From positions 1 to 32,610 of the forward strand of contig JBKBMW010000001.1 of assembly GCA_046295675.1 (NCBI GenBank): a stretch of 32,610 nt of DNA, in the 5' to 3' direction. Below, piece after piece: positions 14,314 to 21,344 of this stretch. The DNA is from JAOAJF01 sp046295675 (GTDB taxonomy: Archaea; Micrarchaeota; Micrarchaeia; Anstonellales; Anstonellaceae). The notes under the pieces were generated by a model. It was not told where the DNA came from and did not search any database. It saw only the letters and a program-made list of their open reading frames with translations. The position numbers and the translations under genes were made by a program. How positions within the stretch are numbered: the first letter of the stretch is position 1; each line of letters starts with the position of its first letter.

Positions 14314-16163
14314 AAAAAGGTTTTTTTTTCATTGTTATTGCTTTGGTGGTACTAAGCCTTATGGCGTTATCTTTGTTTTTATGGTCCGAGCAATCCTCAC
14401 TTCAATATTTATCTGATAGCGAGAAATTTAGAGTTAACTCTTTACAACTTCCCTTTTCGTTTATATCTGAAAATAATGTAAATAAAATAGCAAATATTTC
14501 TGCAATTTATGCAGTTAATAAATTGGCTGATGCCCTTATTCAGCATCCAGAGAAAATAAAAGGAATTAAAGTACCTGCTAATTGCGTTTCTTCTCAAAGC
14601 GGTGGAGATGATTGTATAATGTATGTAAATAGTTCTATCTTTGAGCTTATGTTTTATGGAAACACTTCTGGGTACCTTTTGGACGAATTCTCCTCTCCCC
14701 AAAAATATTTTTATCAATTACCGCAGCAAAATCTAACCTATAATACAGATGAAAAAATTTATACTCTCTCAAACTATTTTGATAGAACTTCTGCATTAGC
14801 AAAAAGTTTTGGTTTTGATCTTTCTTGGGGAAAACCAGAAAGTTTTTCAATAAAACATGATGATTATAGGACTTTAAGAGTGATTTTTAATATTCCTGTA
14901 AAACTAAGTTCTAAGTATTTCAATATGGACAAAAAAATAAAAGTTAATACTTCCTTTGCAATCGATGGGCTTCCTGATCCCTACTTAGCTGTAAGATATA
15001 GACAAAGACTAGATTTTACTTATAATCCATCTGGTTCTTTAAATCCTCCTAATGGTTTTACTCCAATCAATTATGGCCCTAAGCCAGTTCCATATAAAAA
15101 TGTTTATTTTTCATCTTATCAAAATCCTTCCCAAGCAGCAGCTAAACTCATATCCTCTGGTTCCCAAGGACTTGGTTGGTTTTATGGGCCAGTGGTAACA
15201 AAAAGCCACAAGTTCTTTTCTGATACTGATCCAATATATAACAAATCAAAAATAAATCAATTTATTTTTGCAACTAACAATCCTGATGAAGCAAGAAGAG
15301 AATCACAATATTTTGGAGCGGTTATTCTATACGGAGTAACACCTTATTTTAGCTCTACCAATCAGGTTCAACAAGGACGAAGAATTTCTGAAGAACAAAA
15401 TTGTATCTGGTGCATAAGAATAGAAAACACTCTCTCTCCAGGTGGATCAAACACTATCTACTCTTTTTATAAATATCCGATAAAAAGAGATATTCCCTTT
15501 ATTATAACCAATTTACAGCTTGGAACACTTTTAAGTAGTGTTAAACCAAATTATCGTACTGGCTTAAAAGAGGTTTTAATAACCTCCAATTTTAATATTC
15601 AAGATATTTGCTCTGATTATAAGGATACTCCTCCAAAATGTTCTGGCAAGCAACTAACTTACAAAAATAACCAATATTCTAAAGCATCTTTTTATAATTT
15701 AGATGGCCCAAGAGATATGGCAATTTGCGGATTTTATCTTCCATCTGAATATGGCTTATCTTATTTGCAGAGATTTACTAATCTTGAGTTTTCTTCTTCT
15801 CCATCCATACCAATAAGCAAATACGGAATAGAATCTTTTGATGTAGGCTCTTGGGCTGGGGGATATCTATCTTTTCAATATGGTCTTTCCAAAGATGCAC
15901 AATCCTCTTCTCCTTTTGAAACTTCTTCTCGTATAGATTATCACTTTTTATTAAATGATCCAGTCAATAATCCTTATTGTAGGGGGATATACATTAAAGG
16001 AATGCCTGGTTGTAAAGATAGCAACATGTGTTCTTCTTTAGACCCATACTTTAATTCTACTGGAAGATTTTCATTAACAAATAAGTCATTTAATCCAACA
16101 TTTAGGTACAATCTTTTTAGTTTAACTATTCCAACAAACTATCCTCAAAGTGATTGTAGGTGA
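14304..16163 (+). CDS. Large pilin-like surface protein lacking the +5 acidic residue
   Basis: 619 aa. 'MGIKKGFFFIVIALVVLSLM' gives a KKG cleavage-type leader and a hydrophobic helix to about residue 28, but no acidic residue in the first turns. The large remainder is extracellular: rich in Ser, Tyr, Asn and Pro, with many NxS/T sequons, 'DGLPDPYLAV' at 221-230, and paired cysteines in 'NCIWCI' and in a C-terminal block ('YCRGIYIKGMPGCKDSNMCS'). I recognise no catalytic domain. It starts inside the previous gene and is followed by three more pilin-like genes. By analogy with GspK of bacterial type II secretion (largest pseudopilin, no Glu5, at the tip), it may cap a filament; that is inference. 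Confidence 0.7.
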   Translation: MGIKKGFFFIVIALVVLSLMALSLFLWSEQSSLQYLSDSEKFRVNSLQLPFSFISENNVNKIANISAIYAVNKLADALIQHPEKIKGIKVPANCVSSQSGGDDCIMYVNSSIFELMFYGNTSGYLLDEFSSPQKYFYQLPQQNLTYNTDEKIYTLSNYFDRTSALAKSFGFDLSWGKPESFSIKHDDYRTLRVIFNIPVKLSSKYFNMDKKIKVNTSFAIDGLPDPYLAVRYRQRLDFTYNPSGSLNPPNGFTPINYGPKPVPYKNVYFSSYQNPSQAAAKLISSGSQGLGWFYGPVVTKSHKFFSDTDPIYNKSKINQFIFATNNPDEARRESQYFGAVILYGVTPYFSSTNQVQQGRRISEEQNCIWCIRIENTLSPGGSNTIYSFYKYPIKRDIPFIITNLQLGTLLSSVKPNYRTGLKEVLITSNFNIQDICSDYKDTPPKCSGKQLTYKNNQYSKASFYNLDGPRDMAICGFYLPSEYGLSYLQRFTNLEFSSSPSIPISKYGIESFDVGSWAGGYLSFQYGLSKDAQSSSPFETSSRIDYHFLLNDPVNNPYCRGIYIKGMPGCKDSNMCSSLDPYFNSTGRFSLTNKSFNPTFRYNLFSLTIPTNYPQSDCR

Positions 16164-16170
16164 TTTACTT

Positions 16171-16722
16171 ATGAAAGCTCAAGTAGCCTCTGAATCTCTA
16201 ATACTTCTTGGATTTATTACATTTTTTATTATCCCGTTATTATTTTATTTTCTTTCTTTTTCATCTGAAAAACTTTCTTTTATAGGAGATTATCAAATTC
16301 TTTCTTTAATTAATCAAATATGTGACACTGCTGCAGAGGTTTGGTATCAAGGACCAGGAGCAAAGAAATCAATCATAGTTTTTTATCCGATGGGAATTAA
16401 AAACATCATATTAGGTGGAGACACAGTTTCACAATTATCGTTGTTTAATACTCAACAAAATGAATTAAATAAAAGAAAAATCATAATAGAGAGCGAGCTT
16501 TTTAATAAGAAGAAATATTTCGTGGATTATTGTTCATCTCCAATAAAAAACAGTAAACGCTTTATGTCTATTGCTCCAGATCTTTCATTAAACTTTAAAT
16601 CTTCAAATGATATTTATCTTCCTTCTGGAATGAGAAGATTAAATTTTGAATACATATCAGAAAAAATTAATGGGGAAGTTCACAATGGAGACTATGTTCT
16701 GATAACAAGGGGAGGAACATGA
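16171..16722 (+). CDS. Class III signal peptide pilin-like protein
   Basis: 183 aa from ATG 16171, which follows GGTGA by 6 nt; an upstream in-frame GTG at 16150 overlaps the previous gene but would bury the signal motif. 'MKAQVASESLILLGFITFFI' has a cut after A3, Q at +1, E at +5 (E8) and a long hydrophobic helix. The mature domain is ~150 aa with two cysteines ('NQICDTAAEVW' and 'VDYCSSP'). Its TGA overlaps the next ATG (ATGA), typical of coupled subunits. Probable minor pilin of the cluster. Confidence 0.78.
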   Translation: MKAQVASESLILLGFITFFIIPLLFYFLSFSSEKLSFIGDYQILSLINQICDTAAEVWYQGPGAKKSIIVFYPMGIKNIILGGDTVSQLSLFNTQQNELNKRKIIIESELFNKKKYFVDYCSSPIKNSKRFMSIAPDLSLNFKSSNDIYLPSGMRRLNFEYISEKINGEVHNGDYVLITRGGT

Positions 16723-17219
16723 AGGGAAAAAAAGCACAGATTTCAGTAGAAGTGATGGCCTATATTAGTTTTCTTATTTTAGTCTTTGTACTCTTTTCTT
16801 TTTATCTTTTGCTTAACTTTAATTCAGAGATAAAAAATAGACAATATCTTTTGCTAAGGGAAGAAGGGGAGCAGATAGCACAATATTTTCTTTTTGTTTT
16901 AAATTCTGGGCCAGGAACAACTTTTAAATTTTCTGTTAAACCATATCTTTCCTATCCTTTCGGCCAAAAATCAAATTTTTCTATTCTTATATCAAACAAA
17001 AATGGTTGGCTATATATTGTAACTAAATCTTCCACTGGCACAAATACTAACACTCCTTGGTTTTCTTTTCCAATTGGATTTAAAAATTTTGTTTGCAATC
17101 CAAATCAGCCTCCATCTTTAGTTCCATCCTGTAAGGTAAATGGGCAGACTATAGAAATAGATCCATCAAAGGGTTGGATTTTTTTAAATTATACTTCTAA
17201 TAAAATTGAGGTTGAATAA
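16719..17219 (+). CDS. Class III signal peptide pilin-like protein
   Basis: 166 aa. 'MKGKKAQISVEVMAYISFLI' is a canonical class III signal: cut after A6, Q +1, S +3, E +5 (E11). The ~125-residue head has a conserved-looking 'NSGPGTTFKFSV' early and 'FVCNPNQ...SCKVNGQTIEID' near the end, with two cysteines that may pair. It overlaps the preceding gene by 4 nt, and its stop abuts the next ATG. Probable minor pilin. Confidence 0.78.
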   Translation: MKGKKAQISVEVMAYISFLILVFVLFSFYLLLNFNSEIKNRQYLLLREEGEQIAQYFLFVLNSGPGTTFKFSVKPYLSYPFGQKSNFSILISNKNGWLYIVTKSSTGTNTNTPWFSFPIGFKNFVCNPNQPPSLVPSCKVNGQTIEIDPSKGWIFLNYTSNKIEVE

Positions 17220-17858
17220 ATGAAAAAAGGGCAATATTTTTCAGCTGATATTGTTGTTGCAATAATAATCTTTATTTTTTCCTTATCCATCTTACTTAAC
17301 TACTGGCATGGTCTTAAAAGTCAAGGAGGGGAAGGTTTTCTTTATTCGGAAGCTTTAAGAATTTCAGATCTTCTTTTAAGCCCTGGAGATTACAATGTAT
17401 CTGGAAAGTCCATAATTTCCTCAGGGAGTATGAAATGGGTTAACTGGTATGATGACCCTGATAATGCAATTAGAGCTGGTTTAGGAGTAGAAGGAATGAA
17501 AAACAAAATCATCTACTCTCCCAAATCTGCACAATTAGGTTCAAATTATCCAAGTTTTGATAATCCTAAATTAAAAATTTTTTCCAGTTCTTCTGATCCA
17601 GACTACAAAAAACTAAAAGCACTTTTTGGCACTTATTTGGATTTTTATGTTGAATTTAATTTTTATTCACCTTCCTCTTTAATTACAACGGTTCCTCCTA
17701 CCTTCACTAAACAATTTGGACTAAATTTTGATCCAACAAAGCAGAACCAAATAGCAAAGGTAAGAAGGGCAGTTTACATCTATTATTCTTTTGGGCCAGT
17801 GAAAACTCCTCAATATATTGGATATATGGATATTTATGTTTGGCAAAATAAACAATAA
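17220..17858 (+). CDS. Pilin-like protein with variant class III signal, last gene of cluster
   Basis: 212 aa. 'MKKGQYFSADIVVAIIIFIF' has a cut after G4 and Q at +1, but the acidic residue is aspartate at +6 (D10), as in the first gene of the cluster. The mature part is polar, with no cysteines after the helix, ending 'YIGYMDIYVW'. The ATG follows the previous TAA with no gap. The stop abuts the stop of the convergent RPA-like gene, so the cluster ends here. Probable minor pilin. Confidence 0.75.
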   Translation: MKKGQYFSADIVVAIIIFIFSLSILLNYWHGLKSQGGEGFLYSEALRISDLLLSPGDYNVSGKSIISSGSMKWVNWYDDPDNAIRAGLGVEGMKNKIIYSPKSAQLGSNYPSFDNPKLKIFSSSSDPDYKKLKALFGTYLDFYVEFNFYSPSSLITTVPPTFTKQFGLNFDPTKQNQIAKVRRAVYIYYSFGPVKTPQYIGYMDIYVWQNKQ

Positions 17859-18794
17859 TTAAACATATCTTTCATAATTTTCTGGAAGGAATTTTCCAAT
17901 CATAGAGTTAAGTTTTATTTCTAAAATTTTTTTTAAATTAATATCTTGGGCTAAATTTTTTATTCCTAAAAGTGCTGCCAAATCCTCTATTTTTTTAAAC
18001 ACAATCTTTTCTTTTTCACCTTCAATTATAGCCCTATCCTCTTGGAGAAGAAAATTTTTTATTTTTATTTTTTTCTTTTTAGAAGGTTGAAAAAGAAGTC
18101 TAGAATTTGCTTTAAGCCAAATTTCATTATTTTTTACATATCCATTTTCAATCCTAACATGTGCATCCTCTGTCAATATTCCTTTCAATCCTTCACTTTC
18201 CCATTGGACTACTCGATAATCTTTTTTATTTATATTAATATAAAATGTAGTCATCATCTTTGTTTCTCCGTTTTTTGTTTTATATGTTCTATCCTCTATG
18301 TTTTTTATTTTTCCCTCAAAATTTCCAATCATCCCATTTTTTATATTAGTTATTGTCGGTGCTTTTTTAAGCAGCCTAATTTTTCCTTTGTTGAGCATTC
18401 TAAATTCATCATTAAAATTTTTCATTGGACCAATTAGAATTTTATCTCCTATCATTAGTTTTTGCCATACTTCTATTGCAGCCAAATCAAAAAATACAAC
18501 AGTTGCCTCTTCGCTCTCATCTTTAACTAAAATTCTCAGAGTTGTAAAGTCCTGATTATTTTTTAGAGTTTTTTGTAAAAGATAAACTTTTTTAACCTCT
18601 ACTTCAAGTTCAAATGGAAAAAGGCTTTTTTTTGCTTCCTTTATGGTTTTTGGTTTAAAATAATCTGAAGATTCTTCTAAAGAAATTAAATACCTTGCTT
18701 GTTCATCATTGATCAAATAATGATATTCTTTAAGTTTTTCTTCAACCTTTTTCTCAATTTCTTCTTCTTTTTCATCTATAGTACTTATTTTCAT
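17859..18794 (-). CDS. RPA-like single-stranded DNA-binding protein (OB folds)
   Basis: 311 aa. After a helical N-terminus ('YLINDEQARYLISLE', similar to the helical start of archaeal RPAs) comes a clear OB fold at ~60-145 ('FTTLRILVKDESEEATVVFF', 'MIGDKILIGPMK', 'EFRMLNKGKIRLL'). A second OB-like segment lies at ~150-235 ('NFEGKIKNIEDRTYKTKNGE', 'HVRIENGYVKNNEIWL'). No zinc finger is present. This matches archaeal replication protein A/SSB, which coats ssDNA. It is the last gene of the long leftward run, 37 bp after the DHH gene. The family assignment rests on fold pattern rather than a unique motif. Confidence 0.68.
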   Translation of the reverse strand: MKISTIDEKEEEIEKKVEEKLKEYHYLINDEQARYLISLEESSDYFKPKTIKEAKKSLFPFELEVEVKKVYLLQKTLKNNQDFTTLRILVKDESEEATVVFFDLAAIEVWQKLMIGDKILIGPMKNFNDEFRMLNKGKIRLLKKAPTITNIKNGMIGNFEGKIKNIEDRTYKTKNGETKMMTTFYININKKDYRVVQWESEGLKGILTEDAHVRIENGYVKNNEIWLKANSRLLFQPSKKKKIKIKNFLLQEDRAIIEGEKEKIVFKKIEDLAALLGIKNLAQDINLKKILEIKLNSMIGKFLPENYERYV

Positions 18795-18831
18795 AATTAT
18801 TTTTTTTAGAGAAGTTTTTTAATTTGTTTTG

Positions 18832-19788
18832 TTATTTCAATTGACTAAAAAATAATTCTTTTGCTTTCTCTAATGCAATTTGACATTTTTTTTTCTCTTT
18901 TCCTGAAACAGCAGCTGCTAATGGATGCCCACCGCCTTCTCCTTTTATAATCTTTCCAATCTCCTCAACTATAGATATAAGGTCTACTTTAAACAAATTT
19001 CTTTTATGCATTCTGGCACATATAACACAATCTTCTTTATTGCTTGCAACAAAGGCAACATCCGCTCCAATTCTAATCAAATTTTCAGCAATTATTGCTT
19101 GATATTCTTTTACTATTCCAAAAGCACAAACATAACCTTTAGATTCAACAATTTTGATATTTTTTATAGCCTCAAGTACTTCTACTCTTTTTTTGGAACT
19201 TTCTATTATATCCATATCTGTTAATATTTTTTCAAAATCCAAATTATTTTCTTTTAAAAGTTTGTACATTATATAAAATGTTTCTGCGTTTGCATGAGTT
19301 AAAAAAGAAGAGTCTGCCAAAATTCCCATTATTAGTAGTTTTGCAGTTCTTGGATTTGGTTTTATTAATTTTGCAATAAGCTCTGCAGTTGAACTTGCTT
19401 CAGGCCAAACAAAAGAGTGTTTTACCTTAAGACTATCCTTTCCAATAGCATGGTGGTCAATTAAAAAATCCACTTCATTTATTTCATGCCTAAGTAAACT
19501 CTTATGATTACAATCCACCAAAATTATTTTTGCGTTTTTATAAATTTTTCTTGCTTGCTCGAATTTAAGAAATTTTTTGTAGTAGTCCTTTAGTACAATC
19601 TTTGCTTGGGAATTAATCGTATCTTGAACTGCTATTATTGTTTTCTGGCCAAGAAATTCTTTTAAGGCTATGGCACTACTACAAGCATCTAAATCTCCAA
19701 AAGAATGAAATGTAATAATTGTTGGAATATTTTTTAATTTTAAAAAAGCTTCTTTAAATTTTTTTGATGGCTTGTTTGAATATTCCAT
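18832..19788 (-). CDS. DHH/DHHA1 family phosphoesterase (RecJ/NrnA-like)
   Basis: 318 aa. Motif I is 'FHSFGDLDA' (D32, D34), motif II 'VDCN' (91-94), motif III DHH (111-113), with a further aspartate in 'GILADSSF' (D159) and the DHHA1 C-terminal 'GGGHPLAAAVSGK' (~285-297). All metal-binding acids are present, so it should be an active Mn2+-dependent phosphoesterase or nuclease. Archaeal relatives act as GAN/RecJ-like exonucleases or nanoRNA/cyclic-dinucleotide phosphodiesterases; I cannot tell which. It lies 7 bp after prefoldin beta in the superoperon, which suits RNA turnover downstream of the exosome or DNA work with the adjacent RPA-like protein. Confidence 0.88.
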   Translation of the reverse strand: MEYSNKPSKKFKEAFLKLKNIPTIITFHSFGDLDACSSAIALKEFLGQKTIIAVQDTINSQAKIVLKDYYKKFLKFEQARKIYKNAKIILVDCNHKSLLRHEINEVDFLIDHHAIGKDSLKVKHSFVWPEASSTAELIAKLIKPNPRTAKLLIMGILADSSFLTHANAETFYIMYKLLKENNLDFEKILTDMDIIESSKKRVEVLEAIKNIKIVESKGYVCAFGIVKEYQAIIAENLIRIGADVAFVASNKEDCVICARMHKRNLFKVDLISIVEEIGKIIKGEGGGHPLAAAVSGKEKKKCQIALEKAKELFFSQLK

Positions 19789-19795
19789 TTCTATC

Positions 19796-20161
19796 TTATG
19801 ATTGTTTTGTTTGCTTATTTTGTTCTAAACTTTTCTCTATTATTTCTTTTAATTGTTCCATTTTTTGTTTAATGTTTTCCTTTTGTTTTTTAATTGTATT
19901 CAATCTTGTTTGATAAAGTTCTATCTTTTGTATAACATCTTCTGTAGCATCTTTTTTATTTACTTCAATCATCAAATGCCCAACTGCTCTAAATATTTTT
20001 CCTTGGCTATTTTTTAATTCTTGGTCGGCTTGTTTTAATTCCTCAAGCAAAAAACTAATTTGTTGTTCTTGAGCATCATATATTTGAAGCTGTTGCCCTA
20101 ATGTTTGATACTGATTAACCTGCTCTTGCAATTTTACAGGATCTCTTATAGGTTCTGCCAT
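19796..20161 (-). CDS. pfdB: Prefoldin subunit beta
   Basis: 121-aa coiled-coil cochaperone that, with prefoldin alpha, delivers unfolded proteins to the thermosome. Two long heptad-rich helices flank a short beta hairpin region ('GKIFRAVGHLMIEVNKKDATEDV'), the GimC-beta layout; 'YQTLGQQLQIYDAQEQQISF' is the typical N-terminal helix. The Gln-rich C-terminal tail is unremarkable. GGTGA precedes the ATG by 4 nt. Its place at the end of the exosome superoperon is conserved in archaea. Confidence 0.9.
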   Translation of the reverse strand: MAEPIRDPVKLQEQVNQYQTLGQQLQIYDAQEQQISFLLEELKQADQELKNSQGKIFRAVGHLMIEVNKKDATEDVIQKIELYQTRLNTIKKQKENIKQKMEQLKEIIEKSLEQNKQTKQS

Positions 20162-20179
20162 TTTTTCACCCTATCTAAT

Positions 20180-20389
20180 TTAAATATCATCAAGCTTTAT
20201 TAATAAATCCATTAGTTTAGAAGCATTCTTTTTTATATACTCTTTCCCAATCTTCTTTGTGTTAATCTCATATTCAATTTCATTATTTTTTTGCTTTATC
20301 TCTATATTTAGCCCCCCTCTTTTCAAATAACTCAAATGTTTTTTTATTATCTTAGTTGCTATCAAAAAGGTTTTTTCATCTTTAAACAT
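20180..20389 (-). CDS. Small alpha-beta-beta-alpha protein, candidate divergent Pcc1 (KEOPS) or DUF3194
   Basis: 69 aa: a helix ('KTFLIATKIIKKHLSYL'), two strands ('LNIEIKQKNNEIEYEINTK') and a helix ('YIKKNASKLMDLLIKLDDI'). In many archaeal genomes the slot between a Brix-domain gene and prefoldin beta holds KEOPS subunit Pcc1 or a DUF3194 protein. The order of elements agrees with Pcc1 minus its first strand, but I see no decisive motif. It overlaps the Brix gene by 8 nt and precedes prefoldin beta by 18 bp. The gene is real judging by its packing; the identity is a guess from position. Confidence 0.6.
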   Translation of the reverse strand: MFKDEKTFLIATKIIKKHLSYLKRGGLNIEIKQKNNEIEYEINTKKIGKEYIKKNASKLMDLLIKLDDI

Positions 20390-20870
20390 TTATCCACCTA
20401 TACTCAATTTCCAGTAGCTTTTTTTTATTATAATAAAATTTCACTTTATTTTTTTTTGCTTTAATTCTATAAACATTATCTACTTTTAAATAGATCCCTG
20501 TAAGTGGGTTTTGATTTATTTCAAAAAATTGTGCAATTTTTTTCTCCTCTTTACTCTTTAGCTCAACTCTTAAAGGTTCTTCAAAATTTATTTTAGAAGT
20601 AGCAAATCTTATTTTTTTAATCTCCATTAAATTTTTCCACCATCTAAACACTCTAAGTTTTTTATCATAATAATATTTGCTTAAAGTTGGATTTTTTCCT
20701 CTACAGTATACAATTACCCCTAAATAATTTTTTTTAATTGCTTTTTTTGCAAGGTCTTCTAAGGAAAAATCTTTTCTTGAATGATACTTCAAGCCATAAA
20801 TAAAAGAACTCAAGTTCTTAACTAATCTTCTGTTTTCTTTAGTATAATTCTTGGAAGTTGTCAATATCAT
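20382..20870 (-). CDS. Brix-domain (Imp4-like) ribosome biogenesis protein
   Basis: 162 aa from ATG 20870; an in-frame GTG two codons earlier is less likely. 'MILTTSKNYTKENRRLVKNL' is the standard opening of archaeal Brix/Imp4 proteins, followed by 'FIYGLKYHSRKDFSLEDLAKKA' and 'GVIVYCRGKNPTLSKYYY'. Length matches archaeal stand-alone Brix proteins. These bind rRNA during small- or large-subunit assembly. Located between rpoP and the 69-aa gene within the superoperon. Very lysine-rich. Confidence 0.85.
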   Translation of the reverse strand: MILTTSKNYTKENRRLVKNLSSFIYGLKYHSRKDFSLEDLAKKAIKKNYLGVIVYCRGKNPTLSKYYYDKKLRVFRWWKNLMEIKKIRFATSKINFEEPLRVELKSKEEKKIAQFFEINQNPLTGIYLKVDNVYRIKAKKNKVKFYYNKKKLLEIEYRWINV

Positions 20871-20884
20871 AAACACTAATATTT

Positions 20885-21016
20885 TTAATCAGTAGAAATC
20901 TCTTTTGCTACAGGTGGTCTTTCTTTAAAAAGAATTCTATATCCACATTCTGGACATCTTACAAATCTTTCTTCCAATTCTTTTATTACTTTTTTACATT
21001 TTCCGCATTTATACAT
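20885..21016 (-). CDS. rpoP: DNA-directed RNA polymerase subunit P (Rpo12)
   Basis: 43-aa zinc-ribbon subunit. It starts 'MYKCGKCKKV' and continues 'RFVRCPECGYRILFKERPPV', the invariant core of RpoP/Rpb12, with two CxxC pairs (C4/C7 and C21/C24) intact. It lies between L37Ae and the Brix gene, as in other archaea, with GAGGGA shortly before the ATG. Because it is so short it is easily missed, but the motif is unambiguous. Confidence 0.93.
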   Translation of the reverse strand: MYKCGKCKKVIKELEERFVRCPECGYRILFKERPPVAKEISTD

Positions 21017-21042
21017 TTTTTTCCCTCTATCCTGATAATTTT

Positions 21043-21294
21043 TTATTGCTTTTTGCTTTCTTCTTTTTCTTTATACTCCTTTAGCATTCTATCAAAGATC
21101 TCTCCTGCACTTGTAGTAAAGCTATATGCTCCTCCAGCATAAACATACCCTGCATATGATTTATAAATACTAAAAGAAATTCTTTTTAGTTTTTTTCCAC
21201 TTTTTGGGCAAACATAAATTGCTCTTTTATCTTTTTTTCTTTTTTCATATAATTCCCTTAATCCAGGACCAAATCTTACTTTGTCATCTACCAT
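21043..21294 (-). CDS. rpl37ae: 50S ribosomal protein L37Ae (eL43), zinc ribbon degenerate
   Basis: 83 aa. The family frame is clear: 'VRFGPGLRELYEKR', 'YVCPKSGKKLKRISFSIY', and the invariant 'YAGGAYSFTT' near the C-terminus. Of the four zinc cysteines (CPxCG and WxCxxCG in normal members) only the first remains: CPKSG has serine for the second, and 'IYKSYAGYVY' has serine and alanine for the third and fourth, with one residue deleted between them. So it probably binds no zinc. The position between rrp42 and rpoP is the conserved one. I start at ATG 21294, preceded by GTGA; an ATG at 21309 would add five residues. Confidence 0.82.
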   Translation of the reverse strand: MVDDKVRFGPGLRELYEKRKKDKRAIYVCPKSGKKLKRISFSIYKSYAGYVYAGGAYSFTTSAGEIFDRMLKEYKEKEESKKQ

Positions 21295-21307
21295 AAAAAT
21301 CACACTC

Positions 21308-21322
21308 ATACTTTTGAAGTAT
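21308..21322 (-). repeat. Small perfect hairpin in the rrp42-rpl37ae gap
   Basis: ATACTT and AAGTAT form a 6-bp perfect inverted repeat with a 3-nt loop, immediately upstream of the L37Ae Shine-Dalgarno. The gap here is 50 bp, the widest in the superoperon after psmA, so an internal processing site or regulatory leader is possible but unproven. Confidence 0.3.
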
Positions 21323-21344
21323 TTTTTGTATTACTATTTTAAAC

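Noticed and set aside
18042..18555. Plus-strand open frames opposite the RPA-like gene
   Set aside because: Ile/Phe/Ser-rich antisense of a lysine-rich gene with no start signals; shadows.
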